DNA from: Pohlia nutans
Lineage: Eukaryota > Streptophyta > Bryopsida > Bryales > Mniaceae
Assembly: GCA_022496805.1 (NCBI GenBank)
Contig: CM040096.1
Location: forward strand, 10,107,501 to 10,171,500
DNA: 64,000 nt
Direction: 5' to 3'
Positions 1 through 10,292 of this stretch are shown one piece after another (positions within the stretch are counted from its first letter, which is position 1; each line of letters begins with the position of its first letter). Below the pieces are notes generated by a model that made no database searches, had not been told where the DNA came from, and saw nothing but the letters and a program-made list of their open reading frames with translations. The position numbers were made by a program, and so were the translations under genes.

Positions 1-145
1 CTAAACATCCTCAACCCTCTCCAAATTATGCAGTTTTGCAAAGATGCATCATTAAATGCAACCGAGAGGGATATTTTGAACTTGATGTATGAATAGAAGT
101 TGTACATTATAAATTTTTTATTCTAAACTTTAGAATTTTGTTTTC
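1..145 (-). mobile_element. Truncated TTAA (piggyBac-like) MITE, 568-bp family, cut by window edge
   Basis: The sequence matches one end of the 568-bp TTAA element at 60958-61525: the CTAAACATCCTC start, the aligned GCAGTTTTGCAAAGATGCAT stretch and the GATATTTTGAACTTGATGTA stretch. The outermost bases lie outside the window, and similarity fades after about position 145, so the rest is lost or diverged. Confidence 0.6.
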
Positions 146-1254
146 AACAATGTGTCAGTCTCTTTGCACAATATTATATTCTATAAAAATATATATAGTA
201 AAGTTCAAAGTGGGCGACGTTCACACCTTCGAAATAAAAAGCCAATGGGAACATTGCTTCTAGGTTTTAAAGGTGATTTATATTACGGAATAGAGGAAGC
301 CTATGAATCAATCAATGAATCAATGCATACATTTATTGGTTTAAAGTGATGCTCTGAATTAAATACAACTCAACAAAAAAATGAGTTTTTCTCTTGGTAA
401 AACCAACAATCATATAGTAAATAAGACTACTTTAGAGATAATTAAAAAAAAAAAAAAAATTTACAAAAAGCTCGTCTTTTGTGAGCATGAATCATTATGT
501 AGCACATGACATTGTTCTTGTAGGTGTTTGTTGCATTCTTGGTTGTATTCAAAGATATTTGTTGCATTTGGCATTTATACCTAAATATTTAGAGACCTAT
601 GGTTGTCCAAATCAACATTGGATTTTTGCAATGTATTTTGTAGTGAATGTGCACATCTAAATTTCTTTATTAAAGGCCTAATACTTAAAAAAATTTGAAA
701 ATTATTTGCATCCGGTGACCAATGACCACCCAAAGGTTAGCTAGACACTAAACAATTAAATAAGTGTTTTTAATAACATTGTTAGGCAACTCCACTATCA
801 ATATATTTTCTCAAGGTGTTTCTTCAAGTCCTTTAAGCCACAATTTAACTCCTAAAGAACCAAGGAGCCTTTCTTGAACATATGTATTGTTCGTATTTTC
901 CTTCTATTTACTAAACTTATAACAACACAACATTCAATGTAGATCGAAAAAACCTATAACAACACATTCAATGTAGATCGAAAAAAAGTATCATGTTTTC
1001 ACAACTTTACTTTGTACCAGCACTCATCTTGTAATTCAACTATCATGTATAAAAAGAAATAAAATTCAATACCCCAAATGTAGAGCGGTTTTAGGGGTAT
1101 TGAATATTATTTGCTCTAAATTACCCTAAATCGCTCAATTCTTCAATTCTAACTTTGTGTAAAATATTGTAGATCATGTTGCCCATGCCCTTGAGACTTA
1201 GAAGAGCTAAGCTTACCCCAACATACTCTCCATTCACAATGGTCTTCAAAACAA
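146..1254. other. Intergenic, no gene recognised
   Basis: AT-rich DNA with only short chance ORFs. A TTAA at 845-848 is followed by CTCCTAAAGAACCAAGG, which matches one end of the small TTAA element at 32360-32587 in inverted orientation. I found no matching second end, so this is probably a decayed fragment. A short direct repeat (ACATTCAATGTAGATCGAAAAAA) occurs around 930-985. Confidence 0.5.
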
Positions 1255-1257
1255 CGT

Positions 1258-1312
1258 TATTACTATTACTATTATTATCATTATTATTATCATTATCATT
1301 GTTAATATTATG
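1258..1312. repeat. Trinucleotide microsatellite (ATT/ATC)n
   Basis: Imperfect run of ATT, ACT and ATC triplets in otherwise unremarkable AT-rich DNA. Confidence 0.8.
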
Positions 1313-1315
1313 TGT

Positions 1316-2149
1316 AAATTATGTATAAATAAAAAGAACCCCGGTGCTGATGTGTCTGGATAAGTCTGTGTAAAGTACAGTACAGTGCTGATGAGCCACT
1401 AAAGTGGAGAATCTCTTCAACATGGTGGCAAGTGAACTCTGAACAAAACTGGCCCTGTGCACGAGCCTTCCATTAAATATTGGCATTCATCTTCTGTATA
1501 CAGTGAAGTAGGAACCCCTAAGAGCATCACCACCCATGGTGAAAGCTGAACTGCAAAATCTATAATACAATACAGCTCCGTTTGTCTCACTCGACCGTTC
1601 CGCGCTGGAATCCGTCGAGGAGACAACCCAAGCTCAAAAACAAGTGGTTGTCCTTTATCTGCGTTCCTTCTTTCACGGCGTTCCTTCTTTCTGCAATGTG
1701 CTCAACGGCACGGGTCCCACTAGTACACGTACAAAACAGAGTTTCATCACTGATCAAGTTGTGTAGGAGACATATGCTCCACCCACAAATTCTCTGTTCA
1801 GTCTCAACTTCAGCCTGCATCCTGAAAGCAGGTGAAAAATTAACGCGTAAATGTTAGGGTTGCGTGATCTGGTTGCGTGAGGAGGAGGAAATGCTTAAAT
1901 AGCAGGGCAAAATCACTGTCCCCTTTATTTTCTCGGGGTAATTTCTTCTCTTGCCTTATTCTCGTTTCGTTGCAGTTCAGGTCAGCTTGTCCATTGCAAA
2001 CTTGCTAAGTTTTGCAGGACATTCATTGCACTGAGGTTGCTCTCGGTGTTCAGTTCATCCGTTTTACGAATGGGTGGGGCAGTTTTAGACTGAACTGAAC
2101 TACTCTACATCTGTTTTTTCAGTTCAGTCTTTGATGGGTGGCAATGCTC
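1316..2149. other. Intergenic, no gene recognised
   Basis: Slightly less AT-rich than its surroundings, with several overlapping short ORFs on both strands, none resembling a known protein. An imperfect duplication of a TTCAGTTCAGTCT-like motif lies around 2050-2130, just before the Harbinger-like element. Confidence 0.4.
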
Positions 2150-2152
2150 TAA

Positions 2153-3389
2153 GAGTATCTCCACCAGCACTCTGGATTTCACTCTGGATTTCATTCAAAA
2201 GTCAGACCTCACCATGTAGTTCCCCCACCAACGTTGCTGAATTAGACTCTTGAAAATAGTAAGTGAGTCCCTCATAAGTCACCACGCATGGATTGTGCAA
2301 TTAGAATGTGCAATTAACCCCTACATGCTCAAGCATCCAAATAGTGGATGGTGGTTGGTCAAATTCAATTTCAATCTTAAAGATGATAATTTTTGCTTTC
2401 AAGTCCAAGCAAGAAAATGGAGCTTATCAAGTCTAGTTTCTACTTCACTTTGTAAATTTGAAAAAATCATAATATTGAGTATTTTATCGCACTTGCAATG
2501 TCAAGAGGTCATAATCCTGTTGAGAACCTACCTGAGAGTTATCAACTGGGCTAGTCCTGGGTTTCAGTTCTAGTCCCGGGTAGCACTGCCGGGTATTAGC
2601 AATACCGGCCACCGAGGCAAACGACTAGTTTCCTCATCATTAGTTACCGGCCATTAATTAGTTAGTTGTAGATTAGTTACTGCCCACCGAGGCAGACCGC
2701 CCATCGAGGCAGAGAGCCCACCGAGGCGCCTCGGTGGGAGGGACTGATCAGGATACACAAACAAGTAAAATGCCCTTCTTGGGGGTAAGGTAAACTACTT
2801 CCTATCATTGTGTCTTGGGTACTCTCGTGTACTAGTTTTGGGATTTTTGTGTAAGCTTTGCTTTTAGTTGCATTTGCTTTGTGTTTACCTCAACAAATCC
2901 AAACTACACTACAAAACATATGTCACTATAAAATTTCCATATTTACTTAATATATTTTTAAATGTTTTTCCTGTATGGTTCTTCATTGTAACTTGATTTG
3001 TTTGATTATTTAGAATTTTTTGAAATTTATGCGAATTTCTTTGTGTATTTTACTTCAAAAATCATATTAAATTTATATCACATTAATTTTTTTTGAAAAA
3101 TTGAGGACCAAGAGGAAACATATGTTTACATTTATTAAAAATATTTCAAAAAATATCTCAAAAGCTATTGATGAGCAAACCCCATGTGAAAGTATTGTTT
3201 GACTTTTTTTTGTAAATACCCTGGGCATTTAGGAGTTAAGAAAAGGAGACACACTAGCAAGAGTGATTCTAAGGGCCTTGGTTTTTAGTGGATTATCTAG
3301 TGTCACGAGCCAAATAAATTGTTCACCAACTCAGCCTCATTCATTTTTCCATAGCCATAGCGGTATCCACAGTGCTAGTGGAGGTGCTC
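2153..3389. mobile_element. Harbinger-like non-autonomous element, interrupted by a solo LTR
   Basis: Inverted ends read GAGTATCTCCACCAGCACTC (left) and, reverse-complemented, GAGCACCTCCACTAGCACTG (right). Each outer side has TAA (2150-2152 and 3390-3392), the 3-bp duplication typical of plant PIF/Harbinger (Tourist) elements. No transposase ORF is seen. Removing the nested LTR and its 5-bp duplication leaves about 854 bp. A GCATTTAGGAGTTAA motif near 3226-3239 resembles a TTAA-element end, but I found no partner. Confidence 0.7.
2518..2895. mobile_element. Solo LTR of a retrotransposon
   Basis: The segment starts TGTTGAG and ends CTCAACA, a perfect 7-bp terminal inversion with the canonical TG...CA ends. 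It is flanked by a perfect 5-bp duplication, AATCC, at 2513-2517 and 2896-2900. The 378-bp length fits an LTR and no internal domain is present, so unequal recombination removed the coding part. It contains short repeated CCACCGAGGC/CATCGAGGC motifs at about 2620-2740. Copia or gypsy origin cannot be told. Confidence 0.8.
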
Positions 3390-3450
3390 TAAAACCGTAT
3401 TTTCAAGCAATTTGGCACAATTTAAAGCGTTTTTTTTCCAATGTAGAATA

Positions 3451-3808
3451 GAATTATCCATAAAGTGGATCAAAAGATTTCCATGTGTGGAAAGACAAGG
3501 CAGAACTGGTTTATGGCTTGAAATGCAGAGAAAATGAGTTTCTATCGCCTTTTTCTTTTTGACCAATCACAAAGCATTGCGTTGTGAGAGTGGTTCGAAC
3601 CTTGAACCTCCCCAATGCAAGAGAAGCTCCCCCAAACCTAGCTTGAGTTCGCATGGAGGAATCTCTATGTACCTCCACACCAACCTCATGCTCCCCCAAA
3701 AGAAAGAGCTTGGTGGCTTGTGTAAGTGAGTGTCATAAAAATTTATATCAAGATCAAAAACTCCATGTTGCAGACCGACTATCCTCTACTAACTTTATAG
3801 ACATACTC
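3451..3808 (-). mobile_element. TA-flanked (mariner-type) MITE with tRNA-like core, copy A
   Basis: Inverted ends GAATTATCCATAAAGT (left) and GAGTATGTCTATAAAGT (right, reverse-complemented) are flanked by TA on both sides. The 358-bp length agrees with three other copies (351-356 bp). Read on the minus strand the middle contains a pol III box-B-like GGTTCGAACC preceded by a tRNA-like stretch. Confidence 0.7.
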
Positions 3809-4090
3809 TAATATTTATGTAGTATCAGCAGTTAAAATGATGAATTTACAAGAAAAAAAAAGACTTTTTAGATAAACTATGTAATTGTTATGAATCCAAA
3901 TAAAAGTGGAAGTTGCTAAGACCACTTAAACCGTCCAATAGAGTTGTATAAAAACTAATCCCTATAGAATTCAAACTCAATCGATGTGAGTTAAGAAAGG
4001 AAATGGTTCCAAAAGTACTTTGTGGGACAATTTTCAAAGCAAGTTTGTAGTGAAGGAATGGGTGTTGGGACATAATTGAGTGTTTCTACT

Positions 4091-4380
4091 TTAACCCTTT
4101 AGTGCCCACGGTGGTCCTCGAGAAATCATAGTTTTGTTGTGATTCTTTTTTATAGCTCACTCTCTTGAAATTATGGATACTATTAATAACATCCAATCGT
4201 AAAAATGAAAGTATAGATTAATCAAACAATTGCTAGTTAAATATTGGTAAAATCGGATTGGTGTTGTATTGTAAAATGCTCCATAAAGTAAAAAAACATA
4301 GAAAGAGTGTTAAAAACACTTGTTTCGTTAAAAGTGCACATAGCCATGTGCACTATTCTTTAATGCCATGTGTATTGCAT
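4091..4380. other. Isolated TTAA-element-like end in intergenic DNA
   Basis: TTAA at 4091-4094 is followed by CCCTTTAGTGCCCACGGTGG, matching the end of the 800-bp TTAA family (compare 56490). No partner end or body similarity was found downstream, so it is a fragment or a chance resemblance. Confidence 0.35.
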
Positions 4381-4387
4381 TCTTTTT

Positions 4388-4590
4388 TATTAAAAAGGGA
4401 GGGGGGGGGGGGGGGGAGGGGTGGGAACATACCCACCCTCCTCTGAAATTTGCACTACACTTCTTTCAATTTTAAAGGGAGGGGTAGGAACAAACCCACC
4501 CCCCTCTAAAATTTGCACTACATTTTTTTATATGTTTAAGGGGAGGGGGTGGGAACATACTCACCTTCCTTTAAAATTCACGTTATATAT
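4388..4590. repeat. Three imperfect G-rich tandem units, about 80 bp each
   Basis: A unit of the form GGGAGGGG-TGGGAACATACCCACC followed by a CTCT-AAATTTGCACTACA segment recurs three times with divergence. The first unit contains a run of about 17 G interrupted once at 4397-4425, and could form a G-quadruplex. The ACTACACTTCTTT spacer varies between copies. Confidence 0.65.
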
Positions 4591-4599
4591 CTTTTCATG

Positions 4600-5379
4600 T
4601 AATGTACATTCAATTTTGACACTTTATAGGTAAAATATGACTATATTTTCTTCAAAGGTACAAATTTTAACATGTGCACTTTTTATATGGCCCGTGCACT
4701 TTTAACAAAACAAGTGTTTGTATTAGAGTGTGGATTTGTAGTACAAAGTGAGAAAGGGGGGAAAATTAGTGAAAAGGGAGGGGGGAGAAGAGAGGTCGTG
4801 GTGATAACCACGTATCTTGGGGGCAAGACTACATCTTGTCACAACTCAAGGGAATAGGGGCCAATTGACTATACAACTTTCCTACATTTTACTTTCACTG
4901 ACAGTCCTAAGCCACGTACCGCCTGTACCATTCAACAAGTTGAACTAAAATCGAACTCGAACCGGTTCAAACGGCTCGAACTTAACCAACCAACCGAGTT
5001 CATGACTTAGTGATTGATCTTGCACAGAAGATGCTTATCATTTATTTGTTTTATTTTTTGTTAAGTTCATTTACTTACTTTTATCTTTATTTTCTTCTTT
5101 GTGGAACTTCCTTTAAGTTTATAAGTTCAAGTCTAATTAGTTCAAACCAAGAAAGTTTGTTTTACAAAAAAACAAAAAAAGATAGTCATAGATTTAAATT
5201 TTGTATTTGCAAAAATTAGTCAAAGATAGCTTGGTATGGGTCTTAGGTGGAGTGATAAGGTACTGAGGTGGAGAGGCATGGGCTAGTGTTGACCTTTGGG
5301 TTTCTCCTTCTTTCCCCTCGGACTCTTCCTCCTCTTTAGTATTTTAGCCGATCACTCTCTGGAGGTTGGATTTGAAAAT
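4600..5379. other. Intergenic, no gene recognised
   Basis: Purine-rich tract at 4750-4800, otherwise no conserved coding or repeat structure that I can identify. Confidence 0.4.
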
Positions 5380-5399
5380 TTGAGAAGTGGTTTCTCTCT

Positions 5400-6000
5400 T
5401 TGCAAGCTTTCCAAGGAGTCATCACTCGCTCTGAGAGGAGTTAACATGAAGCTATGGCAGATAGTTGAATAAAGAAGGGTTTGTTGCCATGTTTTCTATG
5501 AGCAGTAACTTTTATTGATCATAACGTTTTGTACATAGAGTTTGAGATAGTCAGATTTGGTGTGTGCTTGTATAGATTAAGCAGCTTTCCAATGAATCAT
5601 TACATGCTTAATTTCAAAAAAGTATGAAGTCATGGCGCTTATTTTAGTGAAGAACGGTATCAACTGCCATGAATTATCAAGGGATACTATGAGTAGTAAC
5701 TTTGATTGCTCATAATGTTTTGTAAAAAGAGTTTCAGATAGTCATGTTTGATGTGTATTTTTATGGGTTAGTTAGCTTTTCAAAGAGCCATTAGTTGCTT
5801 GATTACAAGAAAGTGTGAATTTATGGCGCTTAGTTGAGTGAAAAGAGGGTCACTTGCCATGAATTTTATGAGCAGTAACTTTGATTGCTCATAGAGTTTA
5901 GTATAATATGCTTTAGAAAGTAAGACTTATCTTGTATAGAATATATGGAAGTAGCTTTCTATAGAGCTATTGCATGTTCTATTTTAAGCTAGTATGAGAT
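5400..6000. repeat. Tandem repeat of diverged ~180-190 bp units, about 3.3 copies
   Basis: Unit starts lie near 5448, 5626 and 5818. Each contains a segment like ATGGCGCTTA-GTGA, then TGCCATG-ATTTTATGAGCAGTAACTTTGATTGCTCATA, then an AGCTTTCCAA-GA-TCATT-CATGC segment. A partial unit precedes them from about 5400. Divergence is high, so this is an old array. No continuous ORF runs through the units. Confidence 0.7.
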
Positions 6001-6489
6001 GGAGGCACTTCTTTGAATGAAAGTGAGTTTATTCAAGTGTAAATAGAAATTTGAATTGAAGATTGCTTTCGGCTTCAACTCCTTTGGAGGCTGAGGTCCT
6101 ATGTAAGTATCTTGGTTACTTGATAATATGAGGTAAAATGAAATCTATTCATCAAACCTATGTGGATAAATCTCCCAATGATTCTGGACTAGATTTAGTA
6201 GCAGCTAGAAACCCACTACGTTTCCTAAGGCAAATTCTCTCTCCATAAATCTTGGTGCTTCCACTGAGAGAGTAGGAGTATAGTGGTTGCTGGAGTCTTC
6301 GTGAAAACTGTTGAGGATGCCTCCATTCTTGCTCAAAGCTCCCTAGCCTTCACACGTTGTAGCTTGGCTGTTAGGCTCATTCCTTCCTCCTACCTCCTCT
6401 ACTTAGGGGTGAAACATGCTCCAGTTGTTCCATCTTGAAGAAACAGAAGTAGTCTGTCCTCTAATGCTTCATCTGCAGCCTGCAGAAGT

Positions 6490-6686
6490 TGATCAAAAAT
6501 TGAAGTTAAATGCTTCTAAATTCATTACATGAAGATTTAAAACCATATTGAAAATTTAACCATACATATAATTTTAAAACATCATGCTTTTCATTTTCTC
6601 TATTGGACCAAACTTCATCGAAGATAAAAAGGTCACATATTATAACACATCCATATTTTGTCTTATATCCCTTTGTCATTTAGGAG
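6490..6686 (+). mobile_element. Partial TTAA (piggyBac-like) element, 501-bp family
   Basis: Matches the right part of the element at 32592-33092 (TGCTTCTAAATTCATTA, then CATCATG-TTTTCATTTTCT, then CAAACTTCATC). It ends in TTTAGGAG followed by TTAA at 6687-6690. The left part is missing. Confidence 0.55.
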
Positions 6687-6690
6687 TTAA

Positions 6691-6988
6691 AATATGAAAG
6701 AAGTTGATACATTGATCAAGATTGGAATACATGCACTAATGGAACATGAACAACACAACATAATTCAAAAAATAAACTAGATAACAAACTTCCAAACATA
6801 AGAAATATTGCATAGTACATGTATTGTATTTGTAAGTATTTTTGTATTTTTAGGTATTTTTGTATTTTGGTGTTTTGCACATCAATATTTTGATAGCAGA
6901 TCACTTTAGAATAATTTTTTGGCCAAACGGGTGTGGTATACAAGGGGGCACATCTGAACTTCGCAACTCAACTTCAAATACCTCACGG
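6691..6988 (-). mobile_element. Partial TTAA (piggyBac-like) element, 800-bp family, inverted
   Basis: On the minus strand this matches the middle of the elements at 10293-11136, 23236-24010 and 56490-57292, including the TACAAATACAAT-CATGTACTAT block and the GGAAGTTTGTTATCT block. The upstream 501-bp-family fragment is joined at a TTAA that exists inside the 800-bp family, which suggests one element inserted into the other. Confidence 0.6.
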
Positions 6989-6999
6989 ATTAACCCTTA

Positions 7000-7540
7000 A
7001 CCCTTTAACGCGCCTGCGTCCATATAATGGACGACGAACAGATTGAAATCCTTCTCTTTACTACATCATGTACAGTTTTTCATCCATCCAAATTTTCCTT
7101 GGTTCTTGTGCTAGTTGACTACCATTTGTACGGTATAGATCTTCAAAATAAGATATTGTGATTTTTTGAAAAATAACAATAGTGGTTGATGTCAAGTTTC
7201 ATTCTTAGTTCAAAAAGTGAGACCTTCAGCATGATTTTCCAAAATAAGTAGAATCAAATAATGGAAAGCATACCATCTCGTAGTGCATGTTATTTCAAAT
7301 TCATTACAACAATTTTAAATTTTTTTGTGTTACTTTGGGATTTTTAATTGAATTTCAAAAGAAAACCTTGAAAAATTAATTTAAAAAAATTACTAAAAAA
7401 TATGATAAATCCAACCATACAGATGTGATCTAAACATTGACATTTACAACTTTGCTTTGTACATCAACTCCATTTTTGGTATTCATCAAACATTTTATAA
7501 CGGATCTTTGAAATCAGTGATGAATTGGGACGTTAAAGGG
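7000..7540 (+). mobile_element. TTAA (piggyBac-like) MITE, 541-bp family
   Basis: Flanked by TTAA at 6996-6999 and 7541-7544. Ends are CCCTTTAACGCGCC and, reverse-complemented, CCCTTTAACGTCCC. About 15 bp inside the left end is a near-perfect palindrome, CGTCCATATAATGGACG; the right end has none. Non-coding. It has the same length as the copy at 38006-38546, and a third copy lies inverted at 8046-8580. TTAA target sites and CCY-type termini are the hallmarks of the piggyBac superfamily. Confidence 0.8.
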
Positions 7541-7561
7541 TTAAAGGAACAAGGCCCTTAA

Positions 7562-8041
7562 CCCCTAAAAGGATATGCATACGAAGTTGCTGCAGAGGTT
7601 TACATTTGTACTTATATATTGAAGACTAGAAAATGATGCTGTGATGGTGAATTCTTTTGTAGACGTCAATGTCAATACCATTAATAGTATATATTTTTTT
7701 CAATTTTTTTGGAGTAATTTAGAGCAACTCTACCACTGCCTGTATATGCTGCAAATACGTATAAATGTGCACAAAAGACTCCATAGAATACACAGTGATT
7801 CCAATTTTATTTTTGAAGGTTTCACAATTTTCCTCATCTTTGGGCCCTATTTCTTTCATGATCTTCCGCACAAGAAAAAATTCTGAAAATTTCACATCAA
7901 CATGTCTTGTAGTTCATAGAAGGCTGATAAAAAAAATTGGCCCCATAGGACACATTATGTTATGTCAAGTAAACGCCACCTTCATGTGAATGTTCTTCCC
8001 TGTATGCACACCGTATGAAAAGGGGCACCTTCCTTTAGGGT
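7562..8041. mobile_element. TTAA (piggyBac-like) MITE, singleton
   Basis: Flanked by TTAA at 7558-7561 and 8042-8045. Ends are CCCCTAAAAGG and, reverse-complemented, ACCCTAAAGGAAGG. The right TTAA is shared with the next element. A short TATGCATA palindrome lies near the left end. No related copy in the window. Confidence 0.65.
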
Positions 8042-8045
8042 TTAA

Positions 8046-8580
8046 CCCTCTAACGTCCCGATTCAACATTGTTTTCAAAGATTCATTATAAAATGTTTGA
8101 TGAACAACAAAAATGAAGTTGATGTACAAAGCAAAGTTGTAAATGTCAATGTCAAGACAACATTTGTACTGTTGGATTCATCATATTTATTATTAATACT
8201 TTTTAATGAATTTTGCAAGGTTATATTTTGAAATTCAATTAAAAATCCAAAATTAACACAAATTTAAAATAAAAAAATTGAAATGAAATTGGAATAACAT
8301 ACTGACTACAAGATGGTATGGTTTCCATTATTTGGTTCTACTTATTTTGGAAAATCATGTTTAAGGTCTCACTTTTTGAACTAAGAATGAAACTTGACAA
8401 AAACCAATTGTGTTGTTTTTTGAAAAATCACAATATCTTATTTTAAAGATCCATATTGTACAAATGACAATCAATTAGCACAAGAACCAAGAGAAATTTG
8501 GATGGATGAAAAATTGTACTGGATGTAGTCAAGAGAAAGGTTCCAATCTGTTTGTCGTCCATTATATGGACGCAAACGCG
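8046..8580 (-). mobile_element. TTAA (piggyBac-like) MITE, 541-bp family, inverted
   Basis: Inverted copy of the element at 7000-7540, starting CCCTCTAACGTCCCG after the shared TTAA at 8042-8045. The palindrome-bearing end (GTCCATTATATGGACG) is at the right. The right terminus is a few bases short and abuts TTAA 8581-8584, shared with the next element. The internal TTAA of the terminal CCCTTTAACG motif may have served as the target. Confidence 0.75.
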
Positions 8581-8584
8581 TTAA

Positions 8585-9773
8585 CCCCTAACTGCCTAAG
8601 CGTCCATTTTTTGGACGATGTACGGATTTCATCTATAATTTCTCATCCGTCATGCACTTTTTGCAGTGGGGTGAAAGCACGAAAAAGTGTACCACCACTA
8701 ACTCTTATGACCATTCAACAATGCAGGGTTCAAAAATACATTGTAAATTTGAATTTTGTAAAAAAATAAATAACAATAAAATAAAACACCTATTGTTTTA
8801 TAAAGTCTACCAAATTTTTTTGAGAAAATGATCTTCAATAAGTAGTTATAAGTTTTTTTATTGACGTAGAAGTGGCCAAAATTGAAAAAGTAGTTATGTA
8901 CGATCAACAAAGTTGATATAAAACAAGCAAAATGTATATCAAAACATTTTTTTTTTCTACTTTCTTTTTGGACAAGGACCTCAATTCTATCATTATCTCA
9001 AAGGTCATAAAAATTATATTTATGTTGAGTGTATTTAAGGCCATCAATTTTGCAACCGAGATTGGATTTAGGCATCCGTTTTCAAACACTACTTTTTGTA
9101 AACTTTTTTGAAGATTTTGTTTTGAAAATTTAGGTTCAAGTACCTATAAGAACTCTAGAGGGCTTCATGAAATTATAACCAAAATACAATATATTTTGAT
9201 ATAAATTTATGGCCTTTGACCAAAACAATTATGATTTTAGTATAGCAGACTAACTTTTTGGTACAGTTTTTCGTGCTTTCACCCAGTGTGGAATTTTTAC
9301 TGTAGATTCTATGGGAAGTTAGCTTCATGCACATGTGATCCGATTAGAAAGGGGATGATTTGTGAAAATTTTATGCCTCATTTCATGTTGTAGTGATTCA
9401 CCCAAAATTTTGAAGATTTCATTGTAAAAGTGCTCTAAAAAAAGTCAACTCATAAAATCAAGCAACCAAAAAATCTCCAAAAATCACTACACTTAGAGTA
9501 TTACATTTCAACCAATCACAAAAAATTTCATCCGTAGATTGTCAATATCTTATTCGTGATTCAATTACAAATTGATTTTAAATTTCACGTTTCAAATTTT
9601 ATACAAAATTATTGGTAATAACAATCATAGATCTAACTGTATGGATAGAATCTAAAATTCATAATGTAGAACTTTTATTCATATATCAAGTTCAAAATAT
9701 CCCTCTAGGTTGCATTTTACAATGCATCTTTGCAAAACTGCCGAATTTGGAGAGGGCTCTAGGCATTTAGGGG
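8585..9773 (+). mobile_element. TTAA (piggyBac-like) MITE, 568-bp family, with nested insertion
   Basis: TTAA at 8581-8584 and 9774-9777. Left end CCCCTAACTGCCTAAGCG is followed by the palindrome CGTCCATTTTTTGGACG; the right end, reverse-complemented, is CCCCTAAATGCCTAGAGCC. Removing the nested element at 8669-9284 and its 4-bp duplication leaves 569 bp, the size of the intact copies at 31787, 55266, 55918 and 60958. Confidence 0.8.
8669..9284. mobile_element. Unclassified TIR element nested in a TTAA MITE
   Basis: Inverted ends begin GGGTGAAAGCACGAAAAA and stay alike for about 25 bp with one mismatch. AGTG lies on both sides (8665-8668 and 9285-9288), while uninterrupted family members have a single AGTG there. 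The 616-bp body is AT-rich and non-coding. A 4-bp duplication with GGG termini does not fit the common plant superfamilies. Confidence 0.75.
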
Positions 9774-9783
9774 TTAAAGGGCT

Positions 9784-9842
9784 TATACCCCTTCCGTGCA
9801 CTCCCATAGACTTGTATGTGTTTAGTACAGTGCACTCCCGGG
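9784..9842 (-). mobile_element. Truncated hAT-like MITE end
   Basis: On the minus strand, CCCGGGAGTGCACTGTACTA followed by a GTGCACGGAAGGGGTAT stretch matches the first 60 bp of the elements at 18285-18553 and 28921-29190. The remainder is absent. Confidence 0.65.
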
Positions 9843-10292
9843 TCCAGGACTGAGTGAATTTGTGGACAACAACTTCTTGATGAAGCCATAGTTTTGCAAT
9901 AGTGAGTGGATCGAATTGCAATGTGTACATCCTGCAACTGAAAGCTTGGAATGCATTGCAATTTTTCCCATCACAAGCATGTCTCTCCATTATCATGTGC
10001 ATAAACTACCGGATTTATTTGGTCCATAAATGAATAAAAACAAGTGTGATTACTGCAAAAAAGTGTGCTTTGCCCGATAATCAGTCAACAGTCAGTCAAA
10101 TGCTATAATATACAAACATCAGATGAAAATCTTGTATTGGCCTAACAGATACATTTGGGATACTAACAAAGAAGAAGATCATACGGTCAACATTAAAAAA
10201 ATCAAATTTTAAGTCCATATTAAGTTGTGAAAATTCAGGCCAAATACTTGGAAATTGTGGTGTGACCAGTGGTGAGAACGTTTTGAGATTAA

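Noticed and set aside
1582..1857. 91-codon ORF as a possible gene
   Set aside because: An antisense ORF of similar length overlaps it, there are no recognisable motifs, and there is no splice support on either strand.
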